The position numbers and the translations under genes are program-made. The notes beneath the pieces are model-generated. The model saw only the letters and a list, made by a program, of their open reading frames with translations, had not been told where the DNA came from and did not search any database. A DNA stretch of 64,000 bases from QHXW01 sp963752965 (lineage in GTDB: Bacteria; Acidobacteriota; Terriglobia; Bryobacterales; Bryobacteraceae), in assembly GCA_963752965.1 (NCBI GenBank), contig CAVWAJ010000014.1, positions 62,001-126,000 on the forward strand, read 5' to 3'. Every line of letters begins with the position of its first letter. Positions within the stretch are counted from its first letter, which is position 1. Positions 9,025 through 16,994 of this stretch are shown piece after piece.

Positions 9025-10203
9025 ATGCATGCCGATTGCACACGCAGGCAATGGTTGCTGAAAGCCGTTTCGGCTGCCCCTGCTGCTTACCTCGCCGGGT
9101 CATCCTTAGTCCGCGCGGGCGACGCACCTAGCGCTCCGGTCGCCGTCGCCAAGTGCAGAACTTACGACGCAGGCGAGCTACTGCCCGCACTGAACAGACT
9201 ACTCGACCAGCTCGGCGGTCTCGGAAGGATCGTTAAGGGCAAAACTGTCACGATCAAAATCAACCTGACAGGCGGTCCTAGTTCACGGGTGGGGTATTTG
9301 CCGCTGGGGGATACGCACTTCACCAACCCTGAGATGCTGGCAGCCACGTTGCACTTGATGGGACGAGCCGGCGCCAGGCGAATCCGCATCGTAGAAAGTC
9401 CCTGGTCTTCTTCCGATCCGGTCGAGGAGTTTCTGCTGCTGGCGAACTGGGAACCGCTCGACATTCTGCGCGCGGCACCGAACGTGGAGTTCGAGAACAC
9501 CAATTTTCTTGGGAACGGGAAAAAGTATACGCGCTTCAAGGTTCCTTTTGGAGGCTACGTGTACCCGGCCTACGATCTGAACCACTCCTACGAAGATTGT
9601 GACGTCTTCGTGAGCATGGCGAAACTGAAAGAGCACGAAACGGTGGGCATCACGCTGTCCATGAAGAACTGCTTCGGAATCACTCCGTGTTCCATCTACG
9701 GAAGCGGAGCGGGCGTCGACGAGCCGAATGAGGAGCCAAAAGGCGGCCGGGGCATCCTGCATGGCGGTAATCGACAACCTTCCAAAAGCGCGCCCGCCGA
9801 GAAGGACCCCACAACGCCCCGGTGGGCCGGCTATCGGGTGCCTCGCGTCGTGGTGGATTTGGTTGCGGCCCGTCCGATTGATCTGGCGATCGTCGATGGC
9901 ATCAGGACTCTGGCAGGTGGTGAGGGCCCATGGGCCCCGGGAATCAGGCCCGTGCGTCCGGGAGTGCTTGTGGCCGGCACCAATCCGGTGACCACCGATG
10001 CCGTTTGCATGGCGGTCATGGGTTTTGATCCGATGGCAGATCGCGGCACACCGCCGTTCAAGACATCCGATAGCGACAATATGCTGCGCCTGGCTGAAGA
10101 GGTGGGGCTAGGCACGCGCGATCTGAAGCGTATCGAAGTGATAGGCACGCCAGTGAAAGTAGCACGGTTCGACTTTGCGACTGTTGAGCGAGGCGGTTCC
10201 TAA
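9025..10203 (+). CDS. Tat-exported DUF362 domain protein
   Basis: A 392-residue protein with a twin-arginine leader (TRRQWLLKAVSAAPAAYLA) and a DUF362 domain over most of its length: KGKTVTIKINLT, RIRIVESPWSS, SMAKLKEHETVGITLSMKNCFG and DAVCMAVMGFDP are typical blocks. The family is of unknown function and sometimes fused to ferredoxin domains; none is fused here. It is the last gene of the receptor-led cluster, 31 bp after the preceding gene. Confidence 0.85.
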   Translation: MHADCTRRQWLLKAVSAAPAAYLAGSSLVRAGDAPSAPVAVAKCRTYDAGELLPALNRLLDQLGGLGRIVKGKTVTIKINLTGGPSSRVGYLPLGDTHFTNPEMLAATLHLMGRAGARRIRIVESPWSSSDPVEEFLLLANWEPLDILRAAPNVEFENTNFLGNGKKYTRFKVPFGGYVYPAYDLNHSYEDCDVFVSMAKLKEHETVGITLSMKNCFGITPCSIYGSGAGVDEPNEEPKGGRGILHGGNRQPSKSAPAEKDPTTPRWAGYRVPRVVVDLVAARPIDLAIVDGIRTLAGGEGPWAPGIRPVRPGVLVAGTNPVTTDAVCMAVMGFDPMADRGTPPFKTSDSDNMLRLAEEVGLGTRDLKRIEVIGTPVKVARFDFATVERGGS

Positions 10204-10274
10204 TGTTCCTGAAGACGGCTGGAAAGGCGGCGCACGTGAAGGTGCTGCTCATCACGATGTCTACATGGGCGATT

Positions 10275-10351
10275 TAGTAGGCCCAGAAGGATTTGAACCT
10301 TCGACCAACGGATTATGAGTCCGCTCCGGATGCCACTTGAGGTAACGGCCC
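10275..10351 (-). tRNA. Degenerate tRNA-like sequence, CAU anticodon
   Basis: Read on the minus strand, the 3' half is an excellent tRNA: a 7-nt anticodon loop CTCATAA with CAU, the variable loop TTGGTCG, a perfect 5-bp T stem around TTCAAAT, then an acceptor strand and discriminator A followed by CTA instead of CCA. The 5' half is poor: the acceptor strand pairs at 5 of 7 positions and the D stem does not form properly with the anticodon stem intact. Total length is 77 nt. It could be a tRNA-Met/Ile2 pseudogene or a tRNA rebuilt by a rearrangement. It overlaps the end of the truncated CheA frame. Confidence 0.5.
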
Positions 10352-10963
10352 GCGGCTAAGTAGCAGAGTTTTCAGCGCACGCTTTTGCATGGCGTTACTC
10401 CGAGTTGCCCCGCGACGGGCGCAATTTCGGGCGTATTGTTGCGTCTTCTCGCGGTACGCTCGAAGCTCGACGCCTTGTGCTGGATCGACACCTTCGCCGA
10501 GGGGCTCCCCCCGATGATACGCGAGACCTCTGACTCCGTCCGATACTTGCCGCCATTCATGGTTCACCGAGCGTGAATCATACTCGTAGCTGACATATGC
10601 ACATTCGCGGGAGTCGACGCGGATACTCTCCCGGTGATTGCCGATCAGCTCGCGCAGCTTGTCGAAGGCCAGCAGCAGAATGCTGACCACCTCCGGCGTC
10701 GGCACCATTTGCCGGGAGCGGATCAGGTCAAGTGCGTTCTCGGTTTTGTGCGCCAATTCCCGGATCTTGACCAGATCGAAGAAGCCGGCGCCGCCCTTGA
10801 CGGAATGGGCGGCGCGGAAGACACGGTTTACCAGTTGCTCGTCGATCTCGGCGCCGCCCTGCTCAATCGTCAGCAGGTCCGTCTCGATCGTAGCCAGGTG
10901 CTCGCGGCATTCGGCCAGATAGTCCTGAACCAGCTCGTCGTCAAGGCTAAGGTCGCTCATCAT
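10313..10963 (-). pseudogene. CheA-type histidine kinase truncated after its Hpt domain
   Basis: Residues 1-115 are a clear Hpt phosphotransfer domain, with the phospho-accepting histidine in AAHSVKGGAGF (His53) and the helical ENALDLIRSRQMVPTPEVV block. After about RELIGNHRES (residue 113) the homology stops and the remaining 100 residues resemble nothing in CheA; the dimerisation, ATPase and CheW domains are missing. The sequence then runs into the tRNA-like segment. It begins 6 bp after the STAS gene and is in its operon. A free Hpt protein could still relay phosphate, but the sharp break and unrelated tail favour truncation by rearrangement. Confidence 0.65.
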
Positions 10964-10969
10964 CCCCTC

Positions 10970-11278
10970 TCAGTTCCCGGACACGCTGAAATGCTGGTGC
11001 ATGCGCATCGTGTGAAACAGCTCCAGAATCTCCGCCGAAGCGTGGATCACGGCCAGACGGCCGCCCACCTTGCGCAGGGAGTTGTAGGCCGAGATCAGCA
11101 GACCGATCCCGCTCGAATCGACCACGCGAACATCGGTCAAATCAACCACCAGCTCCCGAACGCCTTCCCCGATGATTCCGCGCATCTTTGACCGCAGTTC
11201 GGCGATCGAGGCGGCCACGATGTTATCTCCCGCCGGCCGGACGATCGCTTTGTTGTCTTCCCGTGTGACCACTATCAT
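10970..11278 (-). CDS. STAS-domain anti-sigma factor antagonist (RsbV/SpoIIAA-like)
   Basis: A 102-residue single STAS domain. The DSSGIG motif at 54-59 holds the regulatory serine (Ser56 by comparison with SpoIIAA), which the partner kinase phosphorylates and the phosphatase restores. Dephosphorylated STAS proteins sequester the kinase and free its target. It lies between the RsbW-like kinase and the CheA fragment, all on the minus strand. Length and motif are as expected for the family. Confidence 0.9.
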   Translation of the reverse strand: MIVVTREDNKAIVRPAGDNIVAASIAELRSKMRGIIGEGVRELVVDLTDVRVVDSSGIGLLISAYNSLRKVGGRLAVIHASAEILELFHTMRMHQHFSVSGN

Positions 11279-11290
11279 TTGGTGTTTTCC

Positions 11291-11704
11291 TCAACAGAAA
11301 CGTTTGATCATCGTCACCGCATTGCCCCGGTCGTTATAACGGACGCGGTTGGCATACTTACGAAGGATCTCAATACCTCGGCCGGAACAATCCGACAACG
11401 CCGCCGGATTGCGCCGCGCCGCGCGCCAGTCGAAACCATCGCCCTCATCCTCCACGGCGATCAGCAGGCGGCGGCGCCTGAGCCGCAACGAGCAACGAAC
11501 ATGCTTGCCCGGATCGGTGTGACAGCCATGCACCACGGCGTTGGTCAACGCCTCGCGCATCAGTAACTCGGCGGCGAAACAGTTCATACCATCGAGCAGC
11601 ACCTGGCTCCACCGCCGGAAATCAACGAGGAACTCCTCGGCGGCCTGCAAAGTTGCCGGCAGCGCCCGCCGCATTTCATAGTCGGCCCCGGCCGAATGGG
11701 TCAC
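11291..11704 (-). CDS. RsbW-like serine/threonine anti-sigma kinase
   Basis: About 137 residues of a GHKL ATPase. The N-box (LLMREALTNAVVHG), G1 box (DEGDGFDW) and a reduced G2 (GRGIEIL) are visible. It is expected to phosphorylate the adjacent STAS protein and bind a sigma factor or another target. The GTG start at 11704 overlaps the stop of the upstream gene by 4 nt (GTGA), a strong sign of translational coupling; a start at 11752 would overlap by 52 nt. No sigma factor gene is next to it, so its output target is not encoded here. Confidence 0.85.
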   Translation of the reverse strand: MTHSAGADYEMRRALPATLQAAEEFLVDFRRWSQVLLDGMNCFAAELLMREALTNAVVHGCHTDPGKHVRCSLRLRRRRLLIAVEDEGDGFDWRAARRNPAALSDCSGRGIEILRKYANRVRYNDRGNAVTMIKRFC

Positions 11705-12816
11705 GGGCCAACCTCCGCGGCCAGCAGCAGCAGATCGTCTTCCACCGCGCATTGCTCCGGCCGGAGTTCGCCCGCAATCAAGGTGGCCGATTCGCGGAGC
11801 GGCGCCGCCCGATGGCGGACGCAGGCATCCACCAGCCGCTCCAGCCCTTCCCGCCGGCCGCTGCCCGCCGTGGATTCGATCAGGCCGTCGCTATACAGGA
11901 AGAAGCGGTCGCCGGCGGAAACGCGCAAGTCCCGGCGGTGGAGAGTCGCCGCGCCGAACACTCCCAATGGGTCGCTGTCCAACTCCACGGTTTCTGGCAC
12001 CCCGCCGCGGCTCACCAGAATCAGCGGAGGATGCCCCGCGCTAACTACGGTGAGGCGGCGAGTCTGCCGGTTCAGGCGCGCGTAACACGCCGTCAAATAC
12101 TGCTCCTCGCCCAGCATCTGGCCCATGACTGCATCCACGCCGCGCATGGTGTCCTCGGGTGAGAACAGCGGCCCGGCGTACTGGCGCAGCAGCGCCTTCA
12201 CCGCCGAGGTCAGAAACGCGGCGCTGACTCCGTGGCCGCTGATATCCGCCACAAAGTAGGCGAAGATGCCGGCTCCGAGTGGGACAACGTCATAGAAATC
12301 GCCCCCGGCTTCTTCGAGAGGCTTGTAATAAATCGCGAAGTTCGCCTCCGGGCAGTCATCCGGACGCACCAGGATGGCCTGTTGGGCGTCGCGCAGTTGC
12401 TCCAACCGGGCCCGATGCTGTGCAACCAAAGCGCGGTTGGTGTCCCGAATTCGCAGGTGGACCCGCACTCGTGCCAGCACTTCCTCGCCGTGCACGGGCT
12501 TGGCGATATAGTCGACGCCGCCGATTTTCAGGCCGGCAACTTTGCTCTTCACGTCATCCAGGGCGGATAGAAAAATGATCGGAATGTCCGCGGTTGCGGG
12601 ATCCGATTTCAATCGCGAGCAGGTTTCAAAGCCCGTTTCGCCGGGCATCATGACGTCCAGCAGAATAAGGTCCGGCTGCTGTGAGCGGCTCAACTCGCTG
12701 GCGGCGGCGCCGTCGCTCGCGGCGAGGGTGCGGAAACCCTCTAGCTGCAGGACACTCTGGAGAACGTCGAGGTTCGTGGGCGTATCGTCCACAACGAGAA
12801 TGGTTGGCGTGTTCAT
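11701..12816 (-). CDS. Response regulator fused to SpoIIE-type PP2C phosphatase
   Basis: A 371-residue RsbU/RssB-type protein. An N-terminal receiver domain carries acidic Asp10-Asp11, phospho-acceptor Asp54 (LLDVMMP) and the conserved Lys in IAKPV. A short coiled linker (about 120-160) leads to a PP2C/SpoIIE domain with GGDFYDV and ADISGHG metal-binding motifs. Phosphorylation of the receiver should activate dephosphorylation of the STAS protein downstream. The start at MNTPTILVVDD is chosen by domain boundary; an in-frame extension to 12954 adds 46 residues without homology. First gene of a four-gene operon. Confidence 0.88.
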   Translation of the reverse strand: MNTPTILVVDDTPTNLDVLQSVLQLEGFRTLAASDGAAASELSRSQQPDLILLDVMMPGETGFETCSRLKSDPATADIPIIFLSALDDVKSKVAGLKIGGVDYIAKPVHGEEVLARVRVHLRIRDTNRALVAQHRARLEQLRDAQQAILVRPDDCPEANFAIYYKPLEEAGGDFYDVVPLGAGIFAYFVADISGHGVSAAFLTSAVKALLRQYAGPLFSPEDTMRGVDAVMGQMLGEEQYLTACYARLNRQTRRLTVVSAGHPPLILVSRGGVPETVELDSDPLGVFGAATLHRRDLRVSAGDRFFLYSDGLIESTAGSGRREGLERLVDACVRHRAAPLRESATLIAGELRPEQCAVEDDLLLLAAEVGP

Positions 12817-13346
12817 AGCGAATGTCTTTGCTGGCCCCGCTGGATCCATCGAGTCCGGTGAAATTGAGCGCGAACTGGCTTGCGTCTCTTTCTTCCTATC
12901 GGCAGCAACCCAGGTGGGCTTTAATACGTTGATTCGCCTGATATCCCCGGTCAATCAACGGCAACTAGCTTTCGTTCGGACGCGATCGAGAAGGAGTAGA
13001 GCAACAGCGAAAAGCGCGGACCACAACAGACCTGCTGTGACACAGAAGCCGCGAAACCTCGTGAACTACCATGCCCCTCCGTTCGTGCAGTGTTCGAGTG
13101 ACGACCTCCAGCAGCAAAAAGGGGGGAACCATAGGGGAACATCAAAGAGGCGAAATGATCCTAAACGCGCCTAATCGATCCCAAGACCAGTGTGCTCTAA
13201 CCCATTCCGTAATGAGGAGTTGCTCTGATCCCGGTTTCATTCCGTTTCATTCCAAAACTTTGGTCTGCTGATATCTGCTTCACGGATGGAACACGGCATG
13301 GGAGCCAGTCTGGAGGGCTCTCGATTCCGCTCCAAACGGGGGAACG
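12817..13346. other. Intergenic region
   Basis: About 530 bp between the divergent phosphatase and recombinase genes. Open frames here are short and show no recognisable family. I see nothing else that can be supported. Confidence 0.5.
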
Positions 13347-14029
13347 ATGAGGGCAGTAATTTACGCAAGGGTTAGCACCGACGAGCAGGAGGTTGAGAAT
13401 CAGCGGAGGCAGTTGCACCAACTGTGCGAGGCGCAGGGTTGGCAAGTTGTGTGTGAATACCGGGATAACGAGCCTGGCAGTCGGGCGGACCGGATTCAGT
13501 TCCGGCAGATGCTGGCTGACGCCGGGAAACGGAAATGGGACCTGCTAGTTTTTTGGGCGCTTGATCGGTTTACGAGAGAAGGAACACTGGCAACACTGAA
13601 ATACCTGGAGCAACTGGAGAACTGTGGCATCCGCTGGCGCAGTTTCACGGAACCATGGATTGATAGTGCGGGACCCTTCCGAGATGTGGTGATTAGCCTA
13701 CTGGCCAGCCTTGCCAAGCAGGAACGAACACGGCTGAAGGAGAGGGTGAAGGCCGGGCTGGATCGTTACAGGCATGATTACAACGCCGGGAGAGTGGGGG
13801 AAAGAGGAGCAAATCCGGCAAGAACCTGCCTGTTGGACGCCCCAAGCGGATTTTTCCCCGGCAGCGAGTTTTTGAACTACGTTCGGAGGGCCACAGCTAC
13901 CGGCAAATTGCCCGCCGCCTGGGAATTGGGGAAGGGACGGTGAGGCGCGTCTTAACTCACAATAAAGCGCATTTACAATGGTGGCGTGCAAGAATCGTGC
14001 CCATCTATTTCGCCGCTGACCCGATTTAA
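13347..14029 (+). pseudogene. Serine recombinase (resolvase/invertase) with a 1-nt frameshift
   Basis: The N-terminal frame has the catalytic YARVSTDEQ block (Ser10), DRFTREG and the long helix ending LKERVKAGLDRY. After a run of five Gs at 13796-13800 the frame reads nonsense to a stop at 13943. In the next frame the missing C-terminus is plainly present: a GRPKRIF linker and a helix-turn-helix (SYRQIARRLGIGEGTVRRVL), ending at 14029. Restoring one G would give a continuous 227-residue recombinase, so a 1-nt loss in the G run is the simplest explanation. A sequencing error is possible. Confidence 0.8.
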
Positions 14030-14078
14030 GGTTCAACCCTCCACGCATTACTGCATTCGTCCGCTATCATGATATTCG

Positions 14079-15209
14079 ATGCACCTTCAAGAGGCGCCAC
14101 AGCCAGCGTCCATACCTCTATTCCGCCCGGTAATTTCCGAGCAGGCGATTGCCGCGGTGTCGGAGGTGCTGCGATCGGGCTGGCTGGGGACCGGGCCGAA
14201 GACCACCGCCTTTGAATCCGCTTTCGCGCAGTATGTAGGCATGCCATTTTGCGTGGGGCTGAACTCCGGCTCCGCTGCCCTGCAATTGAGCCTGAGATTA
14301 CTGAATCTGCCTGCCGGGACGGAGGTAATCACCACTCCGATCACATTCGTTGCAACCAACCATGCGATTCTGCAGGCGAACTGCCGTCCCGTTTTTGCCG
14401 ATATTCAACCGACCACCGGAAATCTCGACATCGGGGCGGTGAAGGGCCGCATTACCGAAAAAACCGGAGCCATCATGCTGGTGCATTACGGCGGTTACCC
14501 GTGCGATCTGGACGAGTTTTACGAGCTGGGGCGCGAGCGCGGCATCCCGATCGTCGAAGACTGCGCGCACGCATGCGGCTCCACGTACAGGGGAAAGCGA
14601 ATCGGCAGTCACGGCGATCTGCACGCCTTCTCGTTTCAGGCGGTGAAGAATTTGTCTACGGGAGACGGGGGCGCCGTCACGCTGCGATCGCCCGATGATT
14701 GCCGGCGGTTGCAGCAGCTGCGGTGGCTGGGAATCGATTCCGAGACGCATCAGCGGCAGAAGAGCGGGAAATACGACTGGCAGTACAAGGTCGTCGAGTG
14801 CGGTTACAAGGCGGCGATGAACGACATTCAGGCTGCTATTGGTCTGGCCCAGTTGTGCGTTCTGGATGCCGAGAATGCTCGCCGCGCATCGATCGCCCAT
14901 CAGTATCGTGCAGGATTGGGCGGGATCGCAGGTCTGGAACTTTTGCAATACCAGTACGACCGCACTAGCAGTTATCACCTTTTCTGCGTTCTCGCCGAGG
15001 AGCGCGATAAACTCTCTGCCAGGTTGCGCGAGGCGGGAATTTCGACTGGCGTCCACTACCAGCGAAACGATCTGTTTCCGATGTACGAGCAGCAGAACCT
15101 TCCTAATGCCGAGCGATTCTGGCGCCGAACTCTTTCCCTACCTATGCACCTTATGTTGACCGACGACCAGGCCGGCTACATTTGCGACGTCATCCGGAAA
15201 GGTTGGTGA
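14079..15209 (+). CDS. DegT/DnrJ/EryC1/StrS sugar aminotransferase
   Basis: A 376-residue PLP-dependent aminotransferase that adds an amino group to a nucleotide keto-sugar. Seen are the LNSGSAALQLSL cofactor phosphate loop (61-72), Asp161 in IVEDCAHACGS, and the Schiff-base lysine Lys190 in FSFQAVKNLSTGDGG. Length is typical. The stop is followed at once by the ATG of the acyltransferase (TGAATG), so the two are coupled. The three-gene set suggests synthesis of an N-acylated amino sugar for a surface polysaccharide. No clear ribosome site precedes the start. Confidence 0.88.
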   Translation: MHLQEAPQPASIPLFRPVISEQAIAAVSEVLRSGWLGTGPKTTAFESAFAQYVGMPFCVGLNSGSAALQLSLRLLNLPAGTEVITTPITFVATNHAILQANCRPVFADIQPTTGNLDIGAVKGRITEKTGAIMLVHYGGYPCDLDEFYELGRERGIPIVEDCAHACGSTYRGKRIGSHGDLHAFSFQAVKNLSTGDGGAVTLRSPDDCRRLQQLRWLGIDSETHQRQKSGKYDWQYKVVECGYKAAMNDIQAAIGLAQLCVLDAENARRASIAHQYRAGLGGIAGLELLQYQYDRTSSYHLFCVLAEERDKLSARLREAGISTGVHYQRNDLFPMYEQQNLPNAERFWRRTLSLPMHLMLTDDQAGYICDVIRKGW

Positions 15210-15860
15210 ATGGAGAAGGGGCAACTACCGTTGCTGATTCTCGGGACGCGGACTCTGGCGGTTGAAATCGCGGATCTGGCTTCGGAAATTTCGGGCGTGG
15301 AAGTCTCGGGATTTGTCGAGAACGAGAATCGCAACCTGTGCGGCGAAACGCTCGAAGGGCTTCCGATTTACTGGGTGGATGAATTGGCGAGTATGAAGGA
15401 CACGCACGTGGCGGTTGGAGGCCTAGCCACGACACATCGCGGAAGGTTCATCGATCAGGCGGCTGCGTGCGGGATCAGGTTTGCAACCCTCGTGCATCCC
15501 CGAGCACGCGTCTCCACCAAAGCGCGGCTCGGAGAAGGCATATTCATCAGCGCTGGCTGCATCATCAGCGCTCACTGTGTCCTCGGCACCCACGTCTTCG
15601 TGAACCGGGGCGTGTTGATCGGGCATCACACGGAGATCGGAGACTTCGCCACTATCCAGCCCGGAGCGAACATAGCCGGGTGTTGCGCCATCGGAGAACG
15701 TACATACATTGGGATGGGCGCTGTGATTGTGGATAACATCACCATCGGCGGCCATTCGTTCATCGGCGCAGGTTCGCTGGTGACGAAGAATATCCCGGAC
15801 CATGCGCAAGCATTCGGCTCCCCAGCGAGAGTCATGGAGAGGAACTTCGAAGGTAAGTGA
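15210..15860 (+). CDS. NeuD/PglD-like sugar O- or N-acyltransferase
   Basis: A 216-residue left-handed beta-helix acyltransferase. The N-terminal Rossmann-like part (LLILGTRTLAVEIADLA, 8-25) binds the sugar nucleotide, and the C-terminal hexapeptide repeats (about 95-205; VLIGHHTEIGDFATI, IGERTYIGMGAVI) bind acyl-CoA. The putative catalytic histidine is in the GHHTEIG segment. It follows the aminotransferase without a gap and overlaps the next gene by 4 nt, so acetylation of the newly formed amino sugar is the likely step. Confidence 0.85.
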   Translation: MEKGQLPLLILGTRTLAVEIADLASEISGVEVSGFVENENRNLCGETLEGLPIYWVDELASMKDTHVAVGGLATTHRGRFIDQAAACGIRFATLVHPRARVSTKARLGEGIFISAGCIISAHCVLGTHVFVNRGVLIGHHTEIGDFATIQPGANIAGCCAIGERTYIGMGAVIVDNITIGGHSFIGAGSLVTKNIPDHAQAFGSPARVMERNFEGK

Positions 15861-16819
15861 AATTCGTGGTGTGCTACCGCATGCACCTCCTGGCTGAACG
15901 GGAGCGCTTCCCGGTAGTAGTGGAGTTGCGGAGACTCGGGCATCAGGCCGCAGAGATTGCGGATGGTCCATGGGACCCGGGGGACGGAAATGTCCTTCTG
16001 GTACTCGGCAATCTCAACTGGTTTCCGCGCTTGCGCCGGCAGCTTCTTACGACTGGGAAACCTCCTGAGACCCTAGTCGCGATCTGGCACACGGAACCAT
16101 TGCCGCCACCAGCGGGGAGCGGGTTCGGGTGGCCCCGCCCGGCTCTTCGGGAAATCGTCAAGATCGTTCTGCACGACCCCCGGGCGACCGATGTCTACAC
16201 GAACTATTTCCTTCTGCACCGGCTATGGCGGAAGGGGTTGCCCGACGTACTGACGGCATCGACGCGCTCCCGCGCCGCCTTTCTGGCAGATCGCGGAATC
16301 CCTGCGGAATATGTGCCGATAGGCTATGAACCGGGTTGCGGGCGCCAGATTGGAACCGAACGTGACATCGATGTACTGTTTCTCGGCGAGTGCCGTATCG
16401 GCCGCCGGCGGCGGATGATCGCGAAACTGCGGAGCCTCGGCTTGAAGGTTATGTCCTGCGGCGATTGGTCTGATCCGGCCCGATGGGGAGAGGGCCGGAC
16501 TGCGCTTCTGAACCGCGTCAAAGTTCTATTGAATATTCCCAGGTTCACGGGCGAATTTGCCGCGCTACGCTTCATTCTTGGTATGGCGAACGGGGCTCTT
16601 GTCGTCAGCGAGCCTGTTTATGACTCGTTTCCTTTTGTTGCCGGGCGTCACTTCGCCAGCGCTTCAATCGAGGAGATACCCGCCTTAGCGCTTCATTATC
16701 TGCAGAATGAAAAGCAGCGGCGGCAGATTGCCGACCAGGCTTATAAGTTCGTAACCGAAGAACTGACTATGGAGCGCTCGGTCGCCAGGCTGCTGGATTT
16801 GATTGTTACCAAGGGCTAG
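15857..16819 (+). CDS. Glycosyltransferase-like protein (CgeB/GT1-type)
   Basis: A 320-residue protein beginning at a GTG that overlaps the previous stop (GTGA). The C-terminal half resembles CgeB/GT-B glycosyltransferases: DIDVLFLGECRIGRRRRMI, then KVLLNIPRFTGEFAALRFILGMANGALVVSE, the acceptor-nucleotide region in which such proteins recover a start-over glutamate. The N-terminal half is divergent. It is predicted to transfer the modified sugar made by the two upstream enzymes. Family assignment is moderately sure; substrate is unknown. Confidence 0.65.
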   Translation: MKFVVCYRMHLLAERERFPVVVELRRLGHQAAEIADGPWDPGDGNVLLVLGNLNWFPRLRRQLLTTGKPPETLVAIWHTEPLPPPAGSGFGWPRPALREIVKIVLHDPRATDVYTNYFLLHRLWRKGLPDVLTASTRSRAAFLADRGIPAEYVPIGYEPGCGRQIGTERDIDVLFLGECRIGRRRRMIAKLRSLGLKVMSCGDWSDPARWGEGRTALLNRVKVLLNIPRFTGEFAALRFILGMANGALVVSEPVYDSFPFVAGRHFASASIEEIPALALHYLQNEKQRRQIADQAYKFVTEELTMERSVARLLDLIVTKG

Positions 16820-16994
16820 GTGCCCATCTGACAGTGCTAATGCTACCCAGTGCGACCCCGTATGGACCGAAAAATCAAACGCACCTGTTCTTATGTTCGG
16901 CGACAATTAGAACTCCCGGCTGACGACAATTAAAACTCCCGCTCGACGACAACTAATGTGACCATCGAGAATCGCGCTCAAGTAGCGCCAAGGG

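Noticed and set aside
10372..10560. Continuation of CheA in another frame
   Set aside because: Translated and inspected; no CheA dimerisation or ATPase motifs in any minus-strand frame, so not a simple frameshift.
12542..13174. 210-codon plus-strand open frame
   Set aside because: Its first half is antisense to the receiver domain of the phosphatase and the second half is low-complexity intergenic sequence.
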